Shown here: in pieces, positions 1 to 8,684 of the stretch
Layout of the letters: every line of letters starts with the position of its first letter
Position numbering within the stretch: position 1 is the stretch's first letter
Assembly: GCF_008933165.1 (NCBI RefSeq)
Contig: NZ_WBVQ01000001.1
Coordinates: 1,178,001 to 1,242,000, forward strand
Origin: Phaeocystidibacter marisrubri
GTDB taxonomy: Bacteria; Bacteroidota; Bacteroidia; Flavobacteriales; Schleiferiaceae
Length of the DNA: 64,000 bases
Direction: 5' to 3'
Notes under the pieces: generated by a model
Databases searched by the model: none
The model's input: only the letters and a program-made list of their open reading frames with translations
What the model was told of the DNA's origin: nothing
Translations under genes and position numbers: made by a program

Positions 1-585
1 CATCTTCACTCCTCCTTCAAACAATCTCAACCAAAATTCATAATCTTCTGGAACGCCAACTTTGTAATCTCCAAAACGCTCTATTGCACTCTTTCTATAA
101 CAAGCCGAAGGATTAACAATTGGGGAATCTCTGTATCGATGGGCATACATCAACTTATGCGTCATCAAACCATTGCACCAATCTACATATAGCTTATAAC
201 CATCTTGACGAAAGTCGGCGTCGGTGAGTTCCACCTTCGTACAAACAACGTCGAACTCGGGATGTGCCTCCAAAAACTCCAATTGGGCTTTCAATCGATC
301 TGGGCTGCACAAGTCATCCGAATCCATTCTTGCGATATATTTTGTGGAACAATGCTGTAAACCCACATTTGCTGCTTCCGCAATTCCACGATTTTCGTCC
401 AAATGAATCACCTTCACTCTTGAATCGCGAATGGAATTTGTGTATTCCTCCGTCCCATCGGTTGAACCATCATTCACAAGAATGAGTTCCAAATCGACAC
501 CTTCACTCCGCAATACGGAATTGACAGCATCGGGTAAATACTGCCGAGAATTATACGTGCAAAGAAGAACGGAGAGTTCGGGCAT
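1..585 (-). CDS. Family 2 glycosyltransferase, partial (C-terminus outside window)
   Basis: The minus-strand frame opens with ATG at 585 and runs off the window start, giving 195 residues. It begins MPELSVLLCTYNSRQYLPDA, a typical GT-A nucleotide-sugar fold start, followed by a VNDGSTDGT loop, an ARMDSDD metal-binding DXD region and a PEDYEFWLRL acceptor region. These are hallmarks of family 2 transferases that build cell-surface glycans. Acceptor and sugar cannot be told. A weak TACCTTCA -7-like element lies on the minus strand about 20 bases before the start. The next gene downstream is not visible. Confidence 0.9.
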   Translation of the reverse strand, partial: MPELSVLLCTYNSRQYLPDAVNSVLRSEGVDLELILVNDGSTDGTEEYTNSIRDSRVKVIHLDENRGIAEAANVGLQHCSTKYIARMDSDDLCSPDRLKAQLEFLEAHPEFDVVCTKVELTDADFRQDGYKLYVDWCNGLMTHKLMYAHRYRDSPIVNPSACYRKSAIERFGDYKVGVPEDYEFWLRLFEGGVKM

Positions 586-689
586 ATTTTAAAGGAATTC
601 CTGTGAAGGTACGTTCATGGCGGATTTTAACACTCGATCCAGTATTTTTTTTAGGGATCGCTGAGGGTAATATGTGATATTATACTTAC

Positions 690-808
690 ATTGAACATCA
701 AGTGTAAAGCGAGTGCTATTTATAGCGCAACCGCACCGATGTACCGCGAGTGCATGAACAACAACCAAAGGTGCAAGAGTCCCCGTCTGAACAGCGGGGA
801 CTTTTTTT
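690..808 (+). ncRNA. Candidate small RNA ending in an orphan terminator
   Basis: Both flanking genes lie on the minus strand, yet this gap ends in a strong plus-strand intrinsic terminator with no plus-strand gene before it. The preceding bases are not coding in any convincing way. They contain a short GCTAT/ATAGC hairpin and two copies of GCGAGTGC about 38 bases apart. The 5' end is a guess because no clear TAnnTTTG box is present. The function is unknown. It could also be a leftover of a lost gene. Confidence 0.35.
778..808 (+). terminator. Intrinsic terminator, plus strand, orphan
   Basis: AGTCCCCG pairs perfectly with CGGGGACT across a 9-base loop, followed by seven T on the plus strand. 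The T tract overlaps the stop codon of the minus-strand permease. Read on the minus strand the hairpin has no T tail, so it should act only on plus-strand transcripts. Confidence 0.8.
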
Positions 809-2066
809 ATTCTGCCCTTAGAGCATCTACTGGTTTCACTCTCACCGCTCTCGTCGCTGGTAGCAATCCTGCAATCACTCCAAAGAGCACCAAAATACCC
901 ATTGCCATCAATACGGTTGGAAGACTTACAGAAGGATGAAGGAACGTGGGTATGCTATCCCCGATTTGTGTATCGATCAATGCCATCAACCAAGTTCCAA
1001 ACATAATCCCCAGAAATCCAGCAATCAGTGTGAGAATGAGGGACTCACTCATAATTTGAACGATGATGGACCTCGGTGTTGCTCCAAGTGCTCTTCTAAC
1101 CCCCAATTCTTGCGTGCGTTCTTTTACCACTACAAGCATGATATTACTCACACCAATTGCGCCTGCCATCAAACTGAAGATGCTCACGAATAGCGACAAT
1201 CCCTTGATTCCCATGAAGAGACCCTGCAATTTTACATACTCTGTTTGCATACTCCACGATCCGAATGCGCGTGTATCCTCTGGATGTATGGTATGATTGA
1301 CCGCTAGAACTTTTTTGACTTCGGCTTGAACATCCTCCATATTCACGTGATCATGCCCTAACATACTAATCCATCCAACAACGTCTCCGTAATTGAAGGC
1401 TCTTTGGAAAGTTGTGAAAGGAACGAATATAGACTTCTGATCTTCCTCTGCTCGCTCCCCGGTTAAGAGCGTTTCATAAACCCCTACGACGGTAAAATAC
1501 ACTCCATTAATCTGGATACTATTACCAATGATTTCTTCATTTCTATCGTACATCATATCGGCAACACGCTTGCCAATGATGCAGATTTTTCGCTTCTCCA
1601 AGAGATCCGATTGATTCATCCAACGCCCTTGAGAAATGGCCTTGGGTTCAATTTCCATGTACTCAGGAATATCCCCATAAACGGTGAACGCTCCCGTCTT
1701 ATCCTTGTGAATCACGTTGTTTGTTCCGCGATATCCCCCCAATTGATTGCGGGGACAAATCAGTTTGAGGTCGGGGATTTTATTATACAGGATCTGAATG
1801 TCATCGTTTCGCATATTGAAATACCGACCGCGCTGAAATCCTTTATACGGCATATTCGTGCGTTGCGTCCACAGAAAAGTACTGTTGCTCGCAAAGTTCC
1901 CCATATCCTGCATGATTCCATTTTGAAGCCCCTGACCCGAAGCCATCATGATAATGAGAAGTGCAATACCCCAGGCTACACCAAACCCCGTAAGAATGGT
2001 TCTAGCTCTATTCTTACTCAGCGTTTGCCAAATCTCCGTCCATCTGTCTATATCAAAGAAACTCAT
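807..2066 (-). CDS. MacB-type ABC transporter permease (FtsX domain)
   Basis: A 419-residue permease of the MacB/FtsX type. One N-terminal membrane helix (about residues 22-43) is followed by a long periplasmic MacB-PCD domain (about 50-275), then three C-terminal helices (about 285-310, 340-362, 383-405). The segment VSNIMLVVVKERTQELGVRR is the usual cytoplasmic coupling region after the first FtsX helix. It overlaps the previous permease by four bases (ATGA) and closes a three-gene operon with a second permease and an ATPase. MacB-type systems export peptides, toxins or lipoproteins by mechanotransmission. The substrate here is not known. Confidence 0.93.
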   Translation of the reverse strand: MSFFDIDRWTEIWQTLSKNRARTILTGFGVAWGIALLIIMMASGQGLQNGIMQDMGNFASNSTFLWTQRTNMPYKGFQRGRYFNMRNDDIQILYNKIPDLKLICPRNQLGGYRGTNNVIHKDKTGAFTVYGDIPEYMEIEPKAISQGRWMNQSDLLEKRKICIIGKRVADMMYDRNEEIIGNSIQINGVYFTVVGVYETLLTGERAEEDQKSIFVPFTTFQRAFNYGDVVGWISMLGHDHVNMEDVQAEVKKVLAVNHTIHPEDTRAFGSWSMQTEYVKLQGLFMGIKGLSLFVSIFSLMAGAIGVSNIMLVVVKERTQELGVRRALGATPRSIIVQIMSESLILTLIAGFLGIMFGTWLMALIDTQIGDSIPTFLHPSVSLPTVLMAMGILVLFGVIAGLLPATRAVRVKPVDALRAE

Positions 2067-3292
2067 GCGTCTTTCAGTGCTTCAATGGGTTGAATTTTGG
2101 CTGCTCTTCGTGCTGGAATCAATCCGGCAAATGCGCCTGTAATCACGAGGATAATCGTAGTAATAATGGCGGTATTGAAATCGATATTGGGATTTTTGAG
2201 GAAGTCACTTTCCAGACTAGAACCCAGAGATTCTACTAATAGAACTGCCAGGAGAAGCCCTAAGTAACCCGCAGCCGCCGTAATAAATACCGATTCTTGG
2301 ATAATCATAGAAATGATGGAAAACGGCGTTGCCCCAATGGCCTTACGAATACCGATTTCTTTGGTGCGCTCCTTCACCACCACCAGCATAATGTTACTCA
2401 CCCCCACAATTCCGGCAATGATGGTCATAATGCCAATTAACCAAACAAAGGCCTTGATCCCCAAAATGGTATTGAAGATGTTTTGAAATTGCTCTTGAAG
2501 ATTCCGGATGTGAATAGCTCGTTGATCTTCTGGGTGAATTCCGTGCTTGTTTCCCAAATCCGCTCTCAATGCGGAAGCTACCTTCCTACTTGACTCCAGA
2601 GTGGAATCACTTAGGTTTACAATAATGTGTCCGACTCTTGTGCCACCATTGAATACTTGTTGAGCAGTGGTTAAGGGGACAAAGAAATTCTCTTCTTCCC
2701 TTTCGCTACTTGGATCGGTAAAGATGCCCACAATCTGAAAAGAAACACCATTCAATTCTATCTGCTTTCCCAAAGGGTCTTCTTCTCCAAAAAACTGGGG
2801 CAAGAGTTTTCTCCCCATGATCACCACCTTGCGCTTCTCATCGATATCCGTTTGATTGATGTATCGACCACTCTCCATGTGAGTTCCCTCCAAAACTTGA
2901 TAGCCGGGATGCACCCCCATCATTACATGCGTACCGTATTGATTCTTGTAATTCACTAGGGTTCCCCATTGGAAATACCTACCTGAATACGTTGAAATAT
3001 CATCGCCGTATTCCTGGGTTACAAAATCTATGTCGTCATCTTTAAGTGTAATCCTCCGCCCTACATTCATGCCTTCATAGGGAATGCTGGTGACGTCCGA
3101 TGAAATCCACAGACTGTTGAAGGAATCATCGCCAAAACTGCTCTGTACCCCATTCGACAAACCATTCCCGGCAGCCAAAAGAATACACAACATGAAAATT
3201 CCCCAGGTAACAGAAAACCCAGTCAGAATGGTTCGGAGAGGATTTTTTTGAATCGTCTCAAAGATTTCCTGCCATTTGTCCCAGTCAAACAT
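2063..3292 (-). CDS. MacB-type ABC transporter permease (FtsX domain)
   Basis: A 409-residue paralogue of the permease that follows it, with the same plan: one N-terminal helix, a periplasmic MacB-PCD domain, and an FtsX domain carrying VSNIMLVVVKERTKEIGIRK. The two permeases probably form a heterodimer with the ATPase encoded one base upstream. Two fused or paired permeases with one small ATPase is a common Bacteroidota arrangement. The divergent MarR-family gene suggests drug or metabolite-responsive control, which is inference. Confidence 0.93.
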   Translation of the reverse strand: MFDWDKWQEIFETIQKNPLRTILTGFSVTWGIFMLCILLAAGNGLSNGVQSSFGDDSFNSLWISSDVTSIPYEGMNVGRRITLKDDDIDFVTQEYGDDISTYSGRYFQWGTLVNYKNQYGTHVMMGVHPGYQVLEGTHMESGRYINQTDIDEKRKVVIMGRKLLPQFFGEEDPLGKQIELNGVSFQIVGIFTDPSSEREEENFFVPLTTAQQVFNGGTRVGHIIVNLSDSTLESSRKVASALRADLGNKHGIHPEDQRAIHIRNLQEQFQNIFNTILGIKAFVWLIGIMTIIAGIVGVSNIMLVVVKERTKEIGIRKAIGATPFSIISMIIQESVFITAAAGYLGLLLAVLLVESLGSSLESDFLKNPNIDFNTAIITTIILVITGAFAGLIPARRAAKIQPIEALKDA

Positions 3293-3293
3293 A

Positions 3294-3983
3294 CTACTCA
3301 GCGTTTACTGTAGATTCTGCCCCTCGCACGACCAGACCATCTTTCAAACGGATAATGCGCTCCGTCATGTCAGCAATGTCATTCTCATGCGTAACAATCA
3401 CCACCGTCATTCCCTCAGCGTGAATTTCCTTGAACAAGTCCATTACTTCATAAGAAGTATCAGTATCCAACGCCCCTGTAGGTTCATCAGCGAGTAGTAC
3501 CTTGGGTTGGGTGATCAATGCACGGGCAATAGCTACGCGTTGTTTCTGACCACCGGAAAGCTGGCTAGGCAGGTGATGAGCCCAATCGCTCAGTCCCACT
3601 TTCTCAAGGTATTGCATGGCCAGTTCATTTCGCTTCTTGCGCTTCACTCCTTGATAATAAAGGGGCATTGCCACGTTCTCTTGAGCTGTTTTGTAGTTGA
3701 TCAAGTTAAAACTCTGGAACACGAAACCGAGAAACTTATTGCGATAATTCGCCGCCTTCTTCTCCGACAAATCCTTGATCAGTACCCCATCTAAGGAATA
3801 CTCTCCTTCATCATAGGCATCTAGCATGCCCAGTATATTTAGAAGGGTAGATTTTCCAGAACCTGAAGATCCCATAATAGAGACCAACTCGCCTTCTGAA
3901 ATCGATAAATCTATGCCCTTTAACACATGTAAAGGCTGATTACCAGTGTGGTAATACTTATGAAGTTGTGAAATCTTAATCAT
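3294..3983 (-). CDS. ABC transporter ATP-binding protein (MacB/LolD family)
   Basis: This 229-residue ATPase has all the expected motifs: Walker [10 protein letters not shown] (about 38-46), Q-loop FVFQSFNLI, signature [15 protein letters not shown], Walker [13 protein letters not shown] and the H-loop VIVTHEND. Length and motifs fit the LolD/MacB group that powers FtsX-type permeases. It is first in the operon, with the two permeases behind it, spaced by one base and then overlapping by four. Confidence 0.95.
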   Translation of the reverse strand: MIKISQLHKYYHTGNQPLHVLKGIDLSISEGELVSIMGSSGSGKSTLLNILGMLDAYDEGEYSLDGVLIKDLSEKKAANYRNKFLGFVFQSFNLINYKTAQENVAMPLYYQGVKRKKRNELAMQYLEKVGLSDWAHHLPSQLSGGQKQRVAIARALITQPKVLLADEPTGALDTDTSYEVMDLFKEIHAEGMTVVIVTHENDIADMTERIIRLKDGLVVRGAESTVNAE

Positions 3984-4243
3984 AATACGTGGTGCACCTT
4001 AGACCAAAGGTGTGTTCAATAGCAGAAGTGTGAAGGTAGCGAAAATATAATGTCCTAGGCGGTGTTCAAAAAAGGTCGACAATTTATTGAAACAGTTATT
4101 TATGTAACTAAACGACAGGGGTTCAGCGACTTAGGAAATAATGGCAAAAATCTTCTGAAACCCGCCCCAACGCTACTATACAAGCCGTCGTTATGAAGGA
4201 AAGAAATGACAAGATGTGCACAACACATCCCTGAATCCATCGT

Positions 4244-4251
4244 TACTTTTG
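4244..4251 (+). promoter_or_regulatory. Promoter -7 box of the marR gene
   Basis: TACTTTTG matches the Bacteroidota -7 consensus TAnnTTTG, 29 bases before the ATG at 4281. No clear -33 TTG is seen. An in-frame ATG at 4206 lies upstream of the box, so translation from there is unlikely. The gap between the divergent ABC operon and marR also has an imperfect inverted repeat (GGGGTTCAG near 4110, CTGAAACCC near 4156) that could be a MarR operator. Confidence 0.5.
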
Positions 4252-4280
4252 CAGTATCAACAACAACACAAAACCAAAAA

Positions 4281-4754
4281 ATGAGTCACGAACAAGTAAT
4301 TGGAAATCTCTTCATGAATTTATCCAAAGATTACGTAGCCCAAGTTACAGACCGACTGTCTCACTTAGACATTGAACGTCACTTCTACGCTCTCTACGTA
4401 CTCGATCAAAGCACCGAAACACTTACACAATCTAAATTAGCCGAAGAGCTTCAGGTAGACAAAGTTGCCGTAGTTCGTTTGGTGGATTACTTGACCGAAG
4501 CAGGATATGTTCGTCGCCAAGTAGATAAGCAAGACCGCAGAAAGCAACACGTAATGCTCCTTCCAAAAGCGGAAGAAGTTCTTCCTGAAATCAGAGAAGC
4601 ATTCAGTGAGGCGAATCAGAGTATACTGAATGTACTAGACGAAAGCGAGAGAAAGGATTTCATCCGACTAGCCGCTAAGATTCGAGGATTCTACGAAGAG
4701 AACCCAATGAATCACGTCAAAGTGAATATGAATTACAAACGCGTCAAAGCCTGA
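4281..4754 (+). CDS. MarR-family transcriptional regulator
   Basis: A 157-residue protein starting MSHEQVIGNLFMNLSKDY. The winged-helix core is clear: LTQSKLAEELQVDKVAVVRL (recognition helix region), then a wing with YVRRQVDKQDRRKQHVMLL, which is the DxRxxxxxL signature of MarR wings. The start at 4281 was chosen because it follows an A-rich stretch and a -7 promoter box, while the longer frame would begin upstream of that box. The gene is divergent from the MacB-type ABC operon about 300 bases away, which suggests it controls that exporter. The ligand is unknown. Confidence 0.9.
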   Translation: MSHEQVIGNLFMNLSKDYVAQVTDRLSHLDIERHFYALYVLDQSTETLTQSKLAEELQVDKVAVVRLVDYLTEAGYVRRQVDKQDRRKQHVMLLPKAEEVLPEIREAFSEANQSILNVLDESERKDFIRLAAKIRGFYEENPMNHVKVNMNYKRVKA

Positions 4755-4768
4755 CGCGTTTTTCTTTT
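4739..4768 (+). terminator. Intrinsic terminator overlapping marR stop codon
   Basis: ACGCGTCA and TGACGCGT pair around the loop AAGCC and are followed by a T-rich run. The right arm includes the TGA stop of the marR gene, so the last codons and the terminator share sequence. Confidence 0.75.
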
Positions 4769-4781
4769 TCCTGTTTTGGAA

Positions 4782-5411
4782 TTAGAAAATGGGCTTATTC
4801 CAGCGCTGTTTCTTTACACGAGTAAAGAACAGCGCATGGATTCCCCAAGCAATTAAGCCGCCAAGAAGACTTCCGGCAAACACATCTACCAAAAAGTGCT
4901 GATTCAAGTACATTCGGCTATACCCCACTCCAAAGGCGAGCACAAATAGCGCCACCGACCATCCTCTCTTATTGATCCAAAAGGCCATCAAGCCATAAAG
5001 CGCAAAGGCCGCGGTGGTATGTCCACTCGGGAAGCTCCTACTCGTGTGCTGTTCCAAGTCTGGAATAATGCGCAACATCCCTTCTTCAAAATATCCCCAA
5101 GGGCGAGCTACACCCGCGAAGAACACCCCTTTCAAAAAGGCAATGATGAGAAGAACGGCCACACCTGCAGCAGCAAATGAAACAGTGATGCGCATTGACA
5201 TTCTCATGGCAGCCAATGCTAACACTACTACCACAAAGGCGAGCCCATCTCCCAAATGCGTCAAATAGCGGAAGATGAAATCGTTGGACCCCACATGCCA
5301 TTGATCCATGGTCAAGTGGATATCCCCTTTCTCAATTTGTACAATGAAAGTCAGGCAAACCAGTGCGAGAAGCACAGTGAGACCCAAAAAGGTTTTACCG
5401 CCTTTTGGCAT
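4782..5411 (-). CDS. PAP2-family membrane phosphatase
   Basis: A 209-residue multi-spanning protein with all three phosphatase signature parts: KGVFFAGVARP (about 94-104), SFPSGH (126-131) and SRMYLNQHFLVD (165-176). These supply the phosphate-binding Lys/Arg, the Ser-Gly-His and the catalytic His-Asp of the type 2 phosphatidic acid phosphatase superfamily. Likely substrates are phosphatidate or undecaprenyl pyrophosphate at the inner membrane. The sequence does not decide between them. It lies three bases after a START-like gene on the same strand, so the two are probably cotranscribed. Confidence 0.9.
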   Translation of the reverse strand: MPKGGKTFLGLTVLLALVCLTFIVQIEKGDIHLTMDQWHVGSNDFIFRYLTHLGDGLAFVVVVLALAAMRMSMRITVSFAAAGVAVLLIIAFLKGVFFAGVARPWGYFEEGMLRIIPDLEQHTSRSFPSGHTTAAFALYGLMAFWINKRGWSVALFVLAFGVGYSRMYLNQHFLVDVFAGSLLGGLIAWGIHALFFTRVKKQRWNKPIF

Positions 5412-5414
5412 GAC

Positions 5415-5804
5415 TTAAGATCCGATAGTGTGGAGCAAATCGTTGATTTGGCTTTGCCAGAGAAGTTTGCTCTCCTCTAACTCGTCCTCAGCCGCAAAGT
5501 CGGTCACCATAAGCGAGGTATCCTTGGTCAATTCATCCACCACGATACGGAACTCGAAATAGTTCTTGTTGCCCTCATCAACATCATTTTGCCAGCGGAA
5601 CTGGATGTAGCGATCTTGCTTTTTGCGGAGCAATTTTGCCACCTCTTCTGAATCGCCCCAGAAAAAAGTAAACACTTCTCCTCTAGAATTGACATCATCG
5701 CAAAACCATTCACTCAAACCACTAGGAGTAGAGAGGTACGGATAAAGCATTGCAGGTGACGCTTTTACTGGATATTCTAGCTCGTATTTTACTTTTTCTT
5801 CCAT
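5415..5804 (-). CDS. START-like (SRPBCC) domain protein
   Basis: A 129-residue protein starting MEEKVKYELEYPVKASPAML. The order of short strands, the GLSEWFCDDV stretch and the long C-terminal helix (EESKLLWQSQINDLL) fit the AHSA1/START-like helix-grip fold seen in a small conserved Bacteroidota family. Such folds bind hydrophobic ligands, but the ligand and role of this group are unknown. A frame start 30 bases further upstream is possible, but the ATG at 5804 fits the family N-terminus better. It sits just upstream of the PAP2 gene. Confidence 0.8.
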   Translation of the reverse strand: MEEKVKYELEYPVKASPAMLYPYLSTPSGLSEWFCDDVNSRGEVFTFFWGDSEEVAKLLRKKQDRYIQFRWQNDVDEGNKNYFEFRIVVDELTKDTSLMVTDFAAEDELEESKLLWQSQINDLLHTIGS

Positions 5805-5885
5805 GATGAGGTCTTTAATTTGGACGGGTCGCAATATAGAAATTTATCGCTGACATCTTTTTGTTTCAAAAACATCATTTACCCC

Positions 5886-5915
5886 TTGCCAAATAAGAAA
5901 TGCCGTTTATATTTG
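5886..5915 (+). promoter_or_regulatory. Promoter of the CAU tRNA
   Basis: A TTG (-33-type) at 5886-5888 and the box TATATTTG at 5908-5915 are 19 bases apart, a good match to Bacteroidota vegetative promoters. It faces the tRNA about 70 bases downstream. Confidence 0.7.
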
Positions 5916-5985
5916 CACCCGCAAAACGGTACAGCTTCACAGCAAATCGTATGGCAAGCCGCAGGAATAACCACTCTGCAATAAT

Positions 5986-6059
5986 GGCGAGGTAGCTCAG
6001 TTGGTTAGAGCGCAGGATTCATAACCCTGAGGTCACGGGTTCAACTCCCGTCCTCGCTA
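5986..6059 (+). tRNA. tRNA with CAU anticodon (probably elongator tRNA-Met)
   Basis: A full cloverleaf can be drawn in 74 bases: acceptor GGCGAGG with CCTCGCT (first pair G-U), a D arm in TAGCTCAGTTGGTTAGAGC, the anticodon loop TTCATAA, and a T arm ACGGG-TTCAACT-CCCGT. The discriminator base is A. CCA is not encoded. The anticodon stem lacks the three G-C pairs of initiators, so an elongator Met tRNA is the best call. A lysidine-modified Ile tRNA cannot be excluded by eye. The innermost anticodon-stem pair is an A-C mismatch. Confidence 0.93.
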
Positions 6060-6063
6060 CTAG

Positions 6064-6094
6064 AAAAAAGGTCTCCAAATTGGAGACCTTTTTT
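6064..6094. terminator. Bidirectional terminator after the tRNA
   Basis: GGTCTCC and GGAGACC form a tight hairpin with A and T runs on both sides. It serves the tRNA on the plus strand and the convergent secreted-protein gene on the minus strand. Confidence 0.85.
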
Positions 6095-6115
6095 GTTTTC
6101 TACTAGTGGGTTCTA

Positions 6116-6745
6116 TCACCGTACAAACCGCACCACCCGCTCCTTCTCCTCTTCATCTTTCCACTTCACCACATACATACCTCTAGGTAAGGTTGAAATC
6201 GAAAAGCGATTCTCACTGATGCATGTAATGGGCATGGAAACGCCCGACAAGGAATACAAGAGAACTTCACCTCGTGAGGATTTGCAGGGAAGAATGAGCT
6301 CGTTTGACACTACAGAGGGTTCACAGTATGATTCTGTCCTTTCGTTGATGGATACACTTGGACTCAAGTGGAAATAGAAAGTATCAGTGATATCTACAGA
6401 TGTACTCCCCGTACAGGGTGCATCGTTGATGAGTGCGAATACACGAATCACACCTACATCGCTGCTGATGTATCGAGGAAGTGCAAAGGTGGTATCGTAG
6501 GCATAAAACATTGGATTAAGGCCACACGCCGTATAATACATATTGAATAAAAGGGTATCGGCTTCGTGATTGGAAGTGGTCATACTATCAATTTCTCCAT
6601 AGGTATGAAACCATCCCGAGATTTGTCCCGATAGCGTAGAATCCGAAGCTCTGTAAGCGAAGCTAACCGCATCCAAAGGCCGAAAACTCTGTGACTGAAC
6701 ACCGAAAGACAGAAAAATGAAGAGCCAAAATAGTAGTGCTTTCAT
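6116..6745 (-). CDS. Secreted protein with likely type IX sorting tail
   Basis: A 209-residue protein beginning MKALLFWLFIFLSFGVQSQS, a classic signal peptide, which fixes the start at 6745 rather than an upstream in-frame ATG. The C-terminus (about the last 75 residues) has the pattern of a T9SS type A sorting domain: GEVLLYSLSGV, then LPRGMYVVKWKDEE and a basic end. Such tails direct proteins through the type IX secretion system to the surface. The central part is cysteine-containing and not recognised. Confidence 0.7.
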   Translation of the reverse strand: MKALLFWLFIFLSFGVQSQSFRPLDAVSFAYRASDSTLSGQISGWFHTYGEIDSMTTSNHEADTLLFNMYYTACGLNPMFYAYDTTFALPRYISSDVGVIRVFALINDAPCTGSTSVDITDTFYFHLSPSVSINERTESYCEPSVVSNELILPCKSSRGEVLLYSLSGVSMPITCISENRFSISTLPRGMYVVKWKDEEEKERVVRFVR

Positions 6746-6865
6746 GGGAGAGATTTTATCAAATGTGGTGATTCCGTTAGATCTTCTTGCATCTAATTGA
6801 GTATTCGAATCTGTGAGAACTAACGGCAATGCCCTATCTTCCCCTTTCAAACTACTCTACGCTCA

Positions 6866-7285
6866 ATGATGAATTTTGCCCTTCGCTCAACTAATCACCG
6901 CTTGGTATACGTAGCTCTTTTGCTGTGGACCGCCTTTTATGGATCGTATTCAACGGGACTTATCTTTCAGGTTTTCAAATTGATGTACACTGATATTTCA
7001 ACCTATATCAATTTAGTCATCGTTGTCCTCTGTTTAGTTCAACTCAAGAAGCTAAACAACGCCGTTAGAATCTCCATCTTAATGGCTCAAATCACTGCTA
7101 TCGCCTATGGAATGATCCAGAACTTGGACGATTTCATCGACGCCATAACGAATTTTGAGAATCCACTTTTCATGGTTTTGAGTAGTATTCCCCTATTATT
7201 TGTTATAGCTATTGTCGGAATGAATCCAAAGAAAATCGACAACAACAAGGCCTTTGAAGACCGGGAAGACCTACTTGATTTATGA
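6866..7285 (+). CDS. Hypothetical membrane protein
   Basis: A 139-residue protein with about four hydrophobic segments (near 13-33, 44-60, 67-84 and 100-117) and a charged, acidic C-terminal tail. The family is not recognised. Translation may start at either of two adjacent ATG codons. The stop overlaps the next gene by four bases (ATGA), so the two are translationally coupled and probably work together in the inner membrane. Confidence 0.65.
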   Translation: MMNFALRSTNHRLVYVALLLWTAFYGSYSTGLIFQVFKLMYTDISTYINLVIVVLCLVQLKKLNNAVRISILMAQITAIAYGMIQNLDDFIDAITNFENPLFMVLSSIPLLFVIAIVGMNPKKIDNNKAFEDREDLLDL

Positions 7286-8061
7286 ATCCCCATAGAATCT
7301 CTAAAGCCCTCTTGATCTTAGCAATTGTAGTTTACACCTCTAGAATTGCAGATCCTTTAAGTGAGTTAACTCGTCTTTTCATTGGTGATACGCGAATTCT
7401 GTGGAATGCCATTCCCATCTTGTGCATGATAACGTTATTGTACGAGTACAGCTTTCGCCTTAAGGTATTTACCACATTCGTTTTAGCCGTCCCTATTTAT
7501 ACCTCGTTTGAATACGCCACAGAGATAAAGTCAACATCCATCATTTCTACCATTTCTACCCTTACACAACTGGGAGGAACACAAGCAATCATTGCCTTGC
7601 TGGCTGTTTGGATCTATAGAGATTCTGGGAGTTCCAAATCCATTTATTGGAACGCCACATCCATTGCCGTATTTACGGCTCATTTGGCGTTCATCTATTT
7701 CTGGATTGATGTTCTATCTGCTCGCCTACACTACACCGAATTCACTTTTTGGCCGATTTACGCCATACCGCTGCTCTTTTACTTGGTACTGAATTCGAAG
7801 AGAATTGGGCGAAAATGGATGTATGCGGGACTGATCCTATCCGCATTTCTGCTGGCATTAAGTCCACTGATTGTCAATACCACATTCTTTAGCGATCAAC
7901 ACAATGCAACAATAGAGTCGCCTGGATTGATACTTTCGTTCTTCATTTTTCCTGTTTCATTAGGGTATCTGGCGATCATTTGGATAGAAGTGATCCTACT
8001 TGCTCTCACCTTTCTCAACTTGCATCTGTGGTGCGAGAAACATAGACTAAATTTGGAATAG
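7282..8061 (+). CDS. Hypothetical polytopic membrane protein
   Basis: A 259-residue protein that is largely hydrophobic, with about seven or eight likely membrane helices and short loops. No catalytic motif or known family is recognised. It is coupled to the preceding membrane gene by an ATGA overlap and followed 32 bases later by a lipoprotein gene, so it belongs to a lineage-specific envelope gene run. Confidence 0.65.
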   Translation: MNPHRISKALLILAIVVYTSRIADPLSELTRLFIGDTRILWNAIPILCMITLLYEYSFRLKVFTTFVLAVPIYTSFEYATEIKSTSIISTISTLTQLGGTQAIIALLAVWIYRDSGSSKSIYWNATSIAVFTAHLAFIYFWIDVLSARLHYTEFTFWPIYAIPLLFYLVLNSKRIGRKWMYAGLILSAFLLALSPLIVNTTFFSDQHNATIESPGLILSFFIFPVSLGYLAIIWIEVILLALTFLNLHLWCEKHRLNLE

Positions 8062-8093
8062 AGATTGTATAATAATCGGTCAATCTTCATCCT

Positions 8094-8684
8094 ATGAAAA
8101 TCAAAACTGTACTACTAGCATTGGCACTCATTTCTTTCGCGGATGTCATTCTAGTAGCCTGCTGTGACTGCGATTCTGAGCCCGCTGGGTTATACAAAAT
8201 CTGCGACATCAACATTGCCAACCTCGATAACTCCGATCTTCAAATAACTGTAGCTTCAGATACGGTACCCAAAGAAGCCTATGCCCTTGAACTCAACCTT
8301 AATATCACCACGAATGAACAATGTGCTAAATCAATGACATTGTTTTCGGGGGCTTACGCCACTAGTTGTGAATGTGCAATAGATTACTACACCGATAATC
8401 CTATAGTAGACCTCCGTGTTGTTTCGACAAATGACATCAATCCCAATCTTCCCGCAGGAACAGATTTATCAAACTATTTCTACCTATTCGACGGGTTTGA
8501 ATACATCCCCTCTAGCACTATTATTGGGAACTATGTGATTGATGATTATCGCACTGTCATCACGCATCAACTTCGCTTAATGGAATATCCAGAGGCTAGT
8601 GGAATGCAAACCTTTGTGGTGACTATTGAACTTGAAGACGGAACTGTGCACTCCTCTCAAGCACCAACCATCTATCTAAAATGA
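8094..8684 (+). CDS. Putative lipoprotein
   Basis: A 196-residue protein whose N-terminus is a lipoprotein signal: hydrophobic core ALALISFADVIL, then LVAC at about residues 20-23, which fits a lipobox. A Cys-rich CCDCDSEP segment follows. Further Cys pairs (SCECA, about residue 103) suggest disulfides or metal binding in the periplasm. Unknown family. The stop overlaps the next gene, a beta-barrel candidate, by four bases, which suggests a lipoprotein and barrel partnership. Confidence 0.6.
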   Translation: MKIKTVLLALALISFADVILVACCDCDSEPAGLYKICDINIANLDNSDLQITVASDTVPKEAYALELNLNITTNEQCAKSMTLFSGAYATSCECAIDYYTDNPIVDLRVVSTNDINPNLPAGTDLSNYFYLFDGFEYIPSSTIIGNYVIDDYRTVITHQLRLMEYPEASGMQTFVVTIELEDGTVHSSQAPTIYLK

